From positions 632,501 to 696,500 of the forward strand of contig NC_015573.1 in NCBI RefSeq assembly GCF_000214705.1: a stretch of 64,000 nucleotides of DNA, given 5' to 3'. The translations under genes were made by a program, and so were the position numbers. Shown here in pieces: positions 54,634-61,887 of the stretch (positions within the stretch are counted from its first letter, which is position 1; every line of letters begins with the position of its first letter). Below the pieces are notes generated by a model that did no database searches, was not told the DNA's origin, and saw only the letters and a list, made by a program, of their open reading frames with translations. Source of the DNA: Desulfofundulus kuznetsovii DSM 6115 (GTDB lineage Bacteria; Bacillota; Desulfotomaculia; Desulfotomaculales; Desulfovirgulaceae).

Positions 54634-54829
54634 CTGAGTAGGCGCCTATGACGCATTCAGCGCCACTAACAGCGGATAAAATGGCCGCCGTTTTGCACGA
54701 AGCGACCCAGCACTCACTGCAACCGGAGTTCTCTGATGGGATGAGTGCTGACTATAACTGTTTAAATGCCTTCGCAGGTACCTGCACCCGGTGAGTGCTG
54801 GGGGACGGAGCGAGCGCGTGCAAAACGGC
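54634..54829 (+). repeat. Small palindromic dispersed repeat, full copy
   Basis: GCCGTTTTGCACG (54687) and CGTGCAAAACGGC (ending 54829) are inverted arms; inner arms CAGCACTCAC and GTGAGTGCTG extend them. The left flank AGTAGGCGCCTATGACGC matches the partial copy at 52418. It is MITE-like, with no coding frame. It lies in the 54587-55010 gap, which shows no gene. Confidence 0.6.
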
Positions 54830-55010
54830 AGGCGAGTACAGAGTTACCTATGAATCTTAATACGAACGAGACACCTACTGGAGCTTGACACGGACAAACC
54901 AATTACGGTTTGCCGGAAGGGAAATTTCCTGGTATGGTAAATATGTCGGAGTAAAAAATGCTGGAACGGTCAGCTAAATATAGCCGTTGCTTTCTGGGGA
55001 GTTATGGAAC

Positions 55011-56783
55011 ATGCAAAACATGGAAATCTCCTGGGCCTTCCGGGAGCTGGCAGATCTTCTGGAATTTGAGGGCGAGGTTTTTTTCAAAATCCGGGCTTAC
55101 CGCCGGGCGGCGAAAGTGATCGCCGGCCTTGAAGAACCGGTTGTGGAGCTGTACCGGCGGGGTACCCTGGCCAGGGTTCCGGGGATCGGCAAAAACATCC
55201 TGGCCAAGATTGGTGAGTTAATTACTACCGGTGAGATGAAAAAACTGCAGGAGCTTCGCCGGAAATGGCCTCCGGGAATTCTGGAAGTGATGGCCCTGCC
55301 GGGCATTGGACCGAAACGGGCGCGGTTTTTACACGAACAGCTGGGTGTCACCTCCCTGGCTGAGTTGGAAGAGGCGGCCCGCCAGAAAAAAGTACGGGCT
55401 CTTAGAGGGATGGGGGTCAAAACCGAGCAGGAAATCCTGCGCAGCATTGAACTGGTGCGCAGCCGGCAGGGGCGCATCCTTTTGCCTTTGGCCCGGGAAA
55501 TAGCAGGTGAGCTGGCCTCCTACATTCAGGATACCCCAGGTGTGTATAAGGTAACAGTGGCGGGCGGAATCCGGCGCTGGCAGGAAACGGTCGATGAAAT
55601 CCTGCTGGTGGCCGCGGCTGAAGATCCGGAGCCATTGTTGAACGCCCTGGCGGCATATCGCCGGGTAAGGGAAGTGCTGGTGCGGGAGAGTGACAGGATG
55701 CGGGTCCAGACCTGGTGGGGGGTGCCCGTGGAACTGCGCGTGGTTGGCTTGCCGGCCTACGGGGCTGCCTCGTTGTGGGCTACGGGAAGCGCCGAACACT
55801 GGCGCCAGTTACAGGCCCTGGCCGCCCAAAGGGGCTATCATTTGGATATGCGGGGACTGGCTGGTGCAGATTTTCCTTCGGGCAATGATGAGTCTGTCCT
55901 TGAAGATGCTCCCGCCCCCGTTCCCCCGGTTCCCGGGGCACCCCTGCCACGGGAGGAAGAGTACATCTACCGCCGGCTGGGCTTGTGGCCCGTGCCGCCT
56001 GAATTGCGGGAAGGCCGGGGAGAGGTGGAACTGGCTGCCGGAGGGGTTCCGCCCCGGCTTTTAGAGGTTGAGGACGTAAAGGGCGACCTGCACGTGCACA
56101 GCGACTGGAGCGACGGGGCCAATTCCATCCTCCAGATGGTGCAGCGGGCCAAGGAGAAGGGTTACCGTTACCTGGCCATTACCGACCATTCCCGTTCCCT
56201 TACTGTTGCCCGGGGCCTGTCTCTGGAGCGCCTGCAGGAACAGCACAGCCTGATAAAGGAACTGAATGAAAAGGAGAGGGACTTTCGCATCCTCACGGGG
56301 ATTGAAGTGGACATTCTGGCCAGAGGCGGTCTTGACTTTCCCGACGAGGTTCTGGCGGAAATTGACGTGGTGGTGGCCTCGGTGCACAGCGGTTTTCGCC
56401 AGGATAAGGAGACCCTGACCAGCCGGGTCCTGCAGGCTATCGAAAATGAGCACGTGGACATTATCGGGCACCCCACCGGCCGTCTTTTGGGTGAACGGGA
56501 AGCCTATGCCCTGGACATGGAAAGGATCCTGGAAGCGGCGGCAAAATACGGGAAGATCCTGGAAATCAACTCTTCTCCCGACCGCCTGGACCTCAACGAG
56601 CACTATGCCCGCCTAGCCCGGGACTACGGCGTGAAGCTGGCCGTGAATACCGATGCCCACGATTTAAGGCGCCTGGATGAGATGCCCTACGGGGTGGCCG
56701 TGGCCCGCCGGGCCTGGTTGGGTCCGGAGGATGTGGTGAATACCCTGGACCTGCCGGATTTATTAAGGCTGCTGGGGAAGTAG
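55011..56783 (+). CDS. polX: PolX-like protein with degenerate polymerase site and intact PHP domain
   Basis: The ~590-residue protein has the bacterial PolX order: HhH segments ([30 protein letters not shown]), a nucleotidyltransferase palm, and a C-terminal PHP phosphoesterase ([48 protein letters not shown]). In the palm, GSxRR...ETVxDxD is altered to [16 protein letters not shown]: the catalytic DxD aligns with E196 and L198, and the third Asp of VDLRVV is Glu in VELRVV. Polymerase activity is therefore doubtful, while the PHP exonuclease looks intact. ATG 55011 suits GGGGAG nine bases upstream. Confidence 0.88.
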   Translation: MQNMEISWAFRELADLLEFEGEVFFKIRAYRRAAKVIAGLEEPVVELYRRGTLARVPGIGKNILAKIGELITTGEMKKLQELRRKWPPGILEVMALPGIGPKRARFLHEQLGVTSLAELEEAARQKKVRALRGMGVKTEQEILRSIELVRSRQGRILLPLAREIAGELASYIQDTPGVYKVTVAGGIRRWQETVDEILLVAAAEDPEPLLNALAAYRRVREVLVRESDRMRVQTWWGVPVELRVVGLPAYGAASLWATGSAEHWRQLQALAAQRGYHLDMRGLAGADFPSGNDESVLEDAPAPVPPVPGAPLPREEEYIYRRLGLWPVPPELREGRGEVELAAGGVPPRLLEVEDVKGDLHVHSDWSDGANSILQMVQRAKEKGYRYLAITDHSRSLTVARGLSLERLQEQHSLIKELNEKERDFRILTGIEVDILARGGLDFPDEVLAEIDVVVASVHSGFRQDKETLTSRVLQAIENEHVDIIGHPTGRLLGEREAYALDMERILEAAAKYGKILEINSSPDRLDLNEHYARLARDYGVKLAVNTDAHDLRRLDEMPYGVAVARRAWLGPEDVVNTLDLPDLLRLLGK

Positions 56784-56794
56784 TAGGGGGTAGT

Positions 56795-57391
56795 ATGGGG
56801 GAAAAGACAATCGATTTCTCACTGGTCCTGCCCCGTTCTTTTTACGAGCGGGATACCGTTCTGGTGGCCCGGGAATTAATCGGGCACTACCTGGTTCATG
56901 ACAGCGGCGAGGGCTTGACGGCCGGCCTGATTGTGGAAACGGAGGCCTATTTGCAGGGGGACCCTGCCTGTCACGCTTCCCGGGGGATGACCCCGCGGAA
57001 CCGGGTGATGTTCGGCCCGCCCGGCCATGCCTACGTGTATTTTATTTACGGCATGCACTACTGCTTTAACGTGGTCACCCGGGAAGAAGGGGTGGGGGAG
57101 GCGGTGCTCATCAGGGCCCTGGAGCCGGTGGCGGGGATTGAGCTCATGCGGGCCAGGCGGGGGCGGGAAAAACTGGCCGAGTTATGCAGCGGGCCGGCCC
57201 GCCTGGTGCAGGCCATGGGCATCACCCGGGAGCATAACGGTTGCGATTTAACTAAAGGCCCGCTTTTCCTCTGCCGGGGGGAGGGGAAACCTCTCCCGGT
57301 GGTCACCACCACCCGCATCGGCATAAAAGAAGGATCTGATTTGCCTTTGCGTTTCTATCTGCGGGACAGTGCTTACGTTTCAAAAAAATGA
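56795..57391 (+). CDS. 3-methyladenine DNA glycosylase (AAG/MPG family)
   Basis: The 198-residue protein matches the AAG family: [39 protein letters not shown] with the catalytic Glu, [20 protein letters not shown], and [14 protein letters not shown]. It removes alkylated or deaminated purines. It sits 11 bases after polX, so both repair genes probably share a transcript. Its stop overlaps the next gene's start (ATGA). Confidence 0.92.
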   Translation: MGEKTIDFSLVLPRSFYERDTVLVARELIGHYLVHDSGEGLTAGLIVETEAYLQGDPACHASRGMTPRNRVMFGPPGHAYVYFIYGMHYCFNVVTREEGVGEAVLIRALEPVAGIELMRARRGREKLAELCSGPARLVQAMGITREHNGCDLTKGPLFLCRGEGKPLPVVTTTRIGIKEGSDLPLRFYLRDSAYVSKK

Positions 57392-57672
57392 TTGCGCTAG
57401 CCGGCTTTTTTTTAACATTCTGGGTCGACCAGGCTGAACAAAGTGGTCAGGTAACACCGGATCAGGCCAGGGCTTGGCGCCAGCACTTTCAGTACATGAG
57501 GGTTCTTTTGGGTTTAATTTACCTGGGCTTTTATTTGTGGGAACGGCGCAACAAAAACAATGTGGTAACAACCGGTCCGGATCCAGTGGAAGTTGTAAAA
57601 ATGCGCTATGCTCGGGGGGAAATTTCTGCTGAAGAATACCACCGTCTGAAAGAAGAGCTGCGCAAAGAATAA
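57388..57672 (+). CDS. Small membrane protein with SHOCT domain
   Basis: The 94-residue protein has two hydrophobic segments ([28 protein letters not shown]) and ends in a SHOCT motif, [32 protein letters not shown] motifs occur at the ends of short membrane or oligomerising proteins and have no firm role. It overlaps the glycosylase gene by four bases. Confidence 0.75.
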   Translation: MIALAGFFLTFWVDQAEQSGQVTPDQARAWRQHFQYMRVLLGLIYLGFYLWERRNKNNVVTTGPDPVEVVKMRYARGEISAEEYHRLKEELRKE

Positions 57673-57841
57673 GTAGAGGGTGTCTACGACGGGATATTGT
57701 ATTTACGGGAGCCGTATGAAATCCTTTCCATTGACATGCCATACATGTAGAAAATATCTTCTGTGTCATGGAACATTTTACCAGTAGCTGTGCATACCTT
57801 GTATTAAAGCTGATAACCCTCAGAAGAAAGGAGGAAAACAT

Positions 57842-57952
57842 ATGGCTCCCGATCCCGGTTACTATTACTATGGCCGATTCTCCTTCATCCTCTTCCTGAT
57901 TCTGATCCTGTTGTTCTTTGGCCGCGGATTCTTCCCCTATGATGCCTCATAA
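57842..57952 (+). CDS. Tiny YjcZ-like hydrophobic protein, 36 residues
   Basis: AGAAAGGAGG stands before an ATG that opens 36 codons: a Tyr-rich start (MAPDPGYYYYGRFSF), a strongly hydrophobic helix (ILFLILILLFFGRGFF) and a short end (PYDAS). It resembles the small YjcZ-type sporulation membrane proteins in size and pattern. An independent unit is likely: a TTGACA lies at about 57730 and a strong terminator follows. Confidence 0.6.
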   Translation: MAPDPGYYYYGRFSFILFLILILLFFGRGFFPYDAS

Positions 57953-57969
57953 CAGCTAAGACCTCCCAG

Positions 57970-58003
57970 GCCGGGCGCTTTTAATTATGCGCCCGGCTTT
58001 TTT
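57970..58003 (+). terminator. Strong rho-independent terminator
   Basis: GCCGGGCGC (57970-57978) and GCGCCCGGC (57989-57997) form a perfect 9-bp stem followed by six T. It closes the small-protein unit. Confidence 0.92.
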
Positions 58004-58195
58004 AACGCAGGAAATTACCACGGTCAGGGCGAAGTTTAGAAACTGCCAAGAATTTTTGGGGTATTAAAATGATACTTAAGTTGGTTCACAAAATAGCCGT
58101 AAGGAAATTGGCAATTAAAGCCGGGAGATTTTTGTTAAGCGCCATTGGAAAGATAAATATAGAAGACCCCGAATATAAAGAACAGGAGGATGCAG

Positions 58196-59152
58196 ATGAA
58201 GATCCGGGAAATCTACGAACTGGCTATTGCCAAAGGTATGGAAAGCGACCCCCGCGGCCTGGAGGCCGTGCAAAAATTCCTGGCCCGGGAAAAGGAAAAG
58301 TACGAAAAAATGAGGGAAGATGAGAAAGAGGAATATGACCTGGAGCGGCTGGTCAACCCCTACGATGACACCCGCGTTTTGGTGGGTGACCCGGAAAGGG
58401 AAGTGCGCCGGGTGCTGGTGGGTATTGATATGGAAGTGGGGGAAGTTTTGCTGGCCGACCGCCTGGGGGAAAAGGGCCGACCGGTGGACCTGATCATCTC
58501 CCATCACCCGGAAGGGAAGGCCATGGCCTCCCTCTACCAGGTGATGCACCTGCAGGAGGATGTGCTGGCCCGCTTTGGCGTGCCCATTAACGTGGCCGAG
58601 GGAATCATGTCCTCCCGGATTGCCGAGGTCAAGCGGGGCATCCTGCCCTTGAACCATAACCGGGCCGTGGATGCCGCCCGGATTTTAGGGCTGGCTTTCA
58701 TGAGCGTGCACACGGCCGCCGATAACCTGGTGGCTTCCTACCTGCAGAAGCTGATGGATGAAAAGCAGCCGGAAACGCTGGGGGATGTTTTAAAACTGCT
58801 CAAAGAACAGCCCGAATACAGGGAGGCCATAAAATATAAAGCCGGCCCGACCATTGTGGTGGGAGCCAGGGAACGCCGTGCCGGCAAGATCATGGTGGAT
58901 ATGACCGGGGGCACCAGTGGCTCGGAGGATGCCTACGCCAAGCTGGCCCAGGCCGGGGTGGGAACGCTTCTGGTCATGCATATGGGCGAAAAGCACCGCA
59001 AAGAGGCGGAGAAAAACCACATCAACGTGATCATTGCCGGCCACATGGCCAGCGATTCCCTGGGCATGAACCTGTTCCTGGACGAACTGGAGGCCAGGGG
59101 CGTGGAAATCATCCCCTGCGCGGGGCTTTTAAGATTCAGCCGCCGGTCTTAG
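58196..59152 (+). CDS. NIF3-like (DUF34/GTP cyclohydrolase I type 2 superfamily) protein
   Basis: The ~318-residue protein shows the metal-binding motifs of the NIF3 superfamily: VDLIISHHPEGKA in the first half, and GEKHRKEAEKNHINVIIAGH MASDSLG in the second. An acidic/basic N-terminal ~60 residues is unusual for the family. The biochemical function is unknown. ATG 58196 has ideal spacing from AGGAGG (58184-58189); ATG 58190 is too close. It precedes the U32 gene by 18 bases. Confidence 0.82.
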   Translation: MKIREIYELAIAKGMESDPRGLEAVQKFLAREKEKYEKMREDEKEEYDLERLVNPYDDTRVLVGDPEREVRRVLVGIDMEVGEVLLADRLGEKGRPVDLIISHHPEGKAMASLYQVMHLQEDVLARFGVPINVAEGIMSSRIAEVKRGILPLNHNRAVDAARILGLAFMSVHTAADNLVASYLQKLMDEKQPETLGDVLKLLKEQPEYREAIKYKAGPTIVVGARERRAGKIMVDMTGGTSGSEDAYAKLAQAGVGTLLVMHMGEKHRKEAEKNHINVIIAGHMASDSLGMNLFLDELEARGVEIIPCAGLLRFSRRS

Positions 59153-59170
59153 CATTGGAGGGAGCAGCCT

Positions 59171-61726
59171 TTGACCCGGTCGTCTAAACCTGAACTGCTG
59201 GCCCCAGCCGGTGATTGGGAGGCATTGGTGGCGGCGGTACAAAATGGTGCCGACGCCGTTTACCTGGGCGGCAAACTGTATAACGCCCGGCAGGGTGCGG
59301 CCAATTTTGATCGCGAGGAATTGCAACGGGCCGTTGATTATGCCCACATCCGGGGTGTAAAGGTCTACGTTACCGTCAATATTCTCCTGTCGGATGAAGA
59401 GCTGGGAGATGCGGCTCGCTTTCTCCATTTTCTGCAGCAGACCGGGGCCGACGGGGTAATCGTGCAGGATCTGGGGCTGGCGAACCTGGCCCGGCAGGTG
59501 CTTCCCGAGTTGCCCCTGCATGCCAGCACCCAGATGACCGTCCACAACCGGGCGGGGGTGGAAAAACTCCTGGCCCTGGGTTTCCGGCGGGTGGTGCTGG
59601 CCCGGGAAATGAGTTTAAAAGAGATCAGGGATATCAAGGAGGCTACCGGCGCCGAGCTGGAGGTTTTCATCCACGGTGCCCTCTGCATTTGTTACTCCGG
59701 CCAGTGCCTTCTGTCCAGTATAATCGGCGGCCGCAGCGGTAACCGGGGCCGCTGTGCCCAGCCCTGCCGCCTGCGCTATACCCTGGTGGATGAAAAAGGG
59801 CGACCGGTGGTGGATCCCCGGGAGGTTGGGGAGTACCTGCTAAGCCCCCGGGATCTCAACCTCTCGGAACACCTGCCCGATCTCATCCACGCCGGCATCA
59901 ACTCCTTTAAAATTGAGGGGCGCATGAAACGTCCGGAGTACGTGGCTACAGTGGTGCGGGTCTACCGGAACCTCATCGACCGGGCCATGGTGGATGAGGA
60001 TTTTTACATTACGCCGGAAGAGGCCAGGGATCTGGCCCAGATTTTCAACCGGGATTTTACTACCGGCTATTTCTTTAACCGTCCCGGATATGAGCTGATG
60101 AGTTATAAGCGGCCCAACAACCGGGGTTTGTTTCTCGGCCGGGTGGTTCGCTACCATCCCGGTACCGGCCGGGCGGAAGTGGCCCTGGAGGAGCCCCTGC
60201 GGGTAGGGGACGGGGTGGAGGTTTGGGTGAGCCGGGGCGGCCGGGTGGGTGTGGAAGTGCATGCCATCTGGGAGAAGGGTCGGCAGGTGGAACAGGCCCC
60301 GGCCGGTAGTGTGGTGGAGATTTCCCTGCCCCGGGAGGTGCGGCCCCAGGACCGCCTGTTCAAAACCCACGATGCGTTTTTAATGGAACGGGCCCGGGCT
60401 ACCTTTGCCTCCCCCCGCGAGGTGCGCAAGAGCCCGGTAACATTCCACGTGAGAGTCCGGCTGGGGGAGCCGTTCCGGGTGCGGGTCGAGGACGATGCCG
60501 GGCACAGCGGGTTGGGAACCGGCCTTACTCCCGCTCAGCCGGCGGTCAAAAGACCCCTGACCCCCGGGTTTTTAAAAGAACAGCTCGACCGCCTGGGGAA
60601 TACCCCCTTTGCCTTGAAGGATGTGCGCTGCGATCTGGACGATAATGTCATTGTGCCCGTGGGGGAAATTAACGAGGCCCGCCGCCGGGCCATAGAGGAA
60701 CTGGAGGCGGCCATTGTCAAATCGGCCCGGCCGGCACCTCCTTTACCGGAGGATGCCTTTGCGCGCAGACTGGTGGGGGCCCGGGTGAAGGCCACGGGCC
60801 GGGCCCTGCCCGCCGGCTGGTCTCCTGGCAAACGGCCTTTGCTTTCCATAGCGGTTACCGACCTGGCTTCCCTGGGGGCGGCTGTTTCTGCAGGCGTGGA
60901 TCAAGTCTATTTTGGAGGAGAAAGCTTTCGGTCCGGTCCTCCCGTGGGGGAGAAAGAAATCCGCCGGGGGGTGGAAATCTGCCGGGAACATGGTGTTTCC
61001 TTCATCCTTTCCACCCCCCGGATAATACATGACCCGGAAATGGCTGCAGTGGTGCGGTTGCTGGATCTGGCTGCCAACCTGCCGGTCCAGGGCGTTCTGG
61101 TGGGGAACCTCGGGCTGATTGACCGGGTGGCCCGCACGGGCCTGCCCTTGTATGCTGACCTGGCCTTTAATGTTTTCAACCTTCGTGCCGTCACTTATCT
61201 TTTAGACCAGGGTGCCGTCCAGCTGGCTCTTTCCCCGGAATTGACCATGGCGCAGGTGGCTGCCCTGGTGGCCCGGGGTCACTTTGCTGCCGAGGTCCTG
61301 GTCCAGGGAGCGGTGGAGTTGATGGTTTCCCGGTATTGCGCCCTGGGGAGCCTTCTGGGGGGCCTGGCTGCCGGCCGCAACTGCGCAGGCCCCTGCCAGG
61401 GCCGGCGCTGTGCCCTGAAGGACCGGGTGGGGGCCGTTTTCCCCCTGGAAGTGGATCAGTTTTGCCGCATGCATCTGTTTAATTCCCGGGACCTGTGCCT
61501 GGTGGATGAGGTGCATAAATTCGTGGAGATCGGGGTGGCTTCTTTGCGCATTGATGCCCGGGGGCGGGGAGCGGAGTATGCCCGGGTCACCGTGGAGGCC
61601 TACCGCCGGGCCCTGTCCTTGAATCCGGCCGGGGATGCCGGCGAACTTTCCCGGCTGCGGGAACGCTTGCAGCAATACAGTCCCGCCGGCCTCACCAGGG
61701 GCCACTACTACCGGGGGGTGGAATGA
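59171..61726 (+). CDS. U32-family peptidase/hydroxylase with DUF3656 domain
   Basis: The 851-residue protein has the U32 N-terminal barrel (ELLAPAGDWEALVAAVQNGA DAVYLGG), the cluster motif CICYSGQCLLSSIIGGRSGN RGRC, and a large middle domain consistent with DUF3656, followed by a second U32-like half (FNSRDLCLVDEV at the end). Related RlhA proteins hydroxylate 23S rRNA cytidine; others were described as peptidases. The long two-part form matches RlhA/YdcP-like proteins. The TTG start follows GGAGGGAG. Confidence 0.9.
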   Translation: MTRSSKPELLAPAGDWEALVAAVQNGADAVYLGGKLYNARQGAANFDREELQRAVDYAHIRGVKVYVTVNILLSDEELGDAARFLHFLQQTGADGVIVQDLGLANLARQVLPELPLHASTQMTVHNRAGVEKLLALGFRRVVLAREMSLKEIRDIKEATGAELEVFIHGALCICYSGQCLLSSIIGGRSGNRGRCAQPCRLRYTLVDEKGRPVVDPREVGEYLLSPRDLNLSEHLPDLIHAGINSFKIEGRMKRPEYVATVVRVYRNLIDRAMVDEDFYITPEEARDLAQIFNRDFTTGYFFNRPGYELMSYKRPNNRGLFLGRVVRYHPGTGRAEVALEEPLRVGDGVEVWVSRGGRVGVEVHAIWEKGRQVEQAPAGSVVEISLPREVRPQDRLFKTHDAFLMERARATFASPREVRKSPVTFHVRVRLGEPFRVRVEDDAGHSGLGTGLTPAQPAVKRPLTPGFLKEQLDRLGNTPFALKDVRCDLDDNVIVPVGEINEARRRAIEELEAAIVKSARPAPPLPEDAFARRLVGARVKATGRALPAGWSPGKRPLLSIAVTDLASLGAAVSAGVDQVYFGGESFRSGPPVGEKEIRRGVEICREHGVSFILSTPRIIHDPEMAAVVRLLDLAANLPVQGVLVGNLGLIDRVARTGLPLYADLAFNVFNLRAVTYLLDQGAVQLALSPELTMAQVAALVARGHFAAEVLVQGAVELMVSRYCALGSLLGGLAAGRNCAGPCQGRRCALKDRVGAVFPLEVDQFCRMHLFNSRDLCLVDEVHKFVEIGVASLRIDARGRGAEYARVTVEAYRRALSLNPAGDAGELSRLRERLQQYSPAGLTRGHYYRGVE

Positions 61727-61772
61727 AACACCCCTTTAATTTTCCGTAAATTTTAGTAAAACCGTCATGAGG

Positions 61773-61829
61773 AGGATGCGGCGCTGTTGGCGCGGAGCAC
61801 TGGAGTGAGTGGGGACAGCGCCGCATCCT
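61773..61829. repeat. Perfect 15-bp inverted repeat before mutS2
   Basis: AGGATGCGGCGCTGT (61773-61787) and ACAGCGCCGCATCCT (61815-61829) are exact complements separated by 27 bases. There is no clear T-run after it. It may act as a terminator of the upstream operon or be a mobile palindrome. Confidence 0.7.
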
Positions 61830-61887
61830 TTACAATTTCCCGGATGCAATTAACTGGCGGAAGTGCTATGATAATAGGGGATCAACT

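Noticed and set aside
54587-55010. Possible short gene between the cyd remnant and polX
   Set aside because: The interval is occupied by the palindromic repeat and AT-rich flanks; no frame with a ribosome-binding site was found.
58069-58323. 84-codon frame overlapping the NIF3-like start
   Set aside because: Its second half is an out-of-frame reading of the NIF3-like gene, and no clear ribosome-binding site is present; only the first ~40 residues lie outside that gene.
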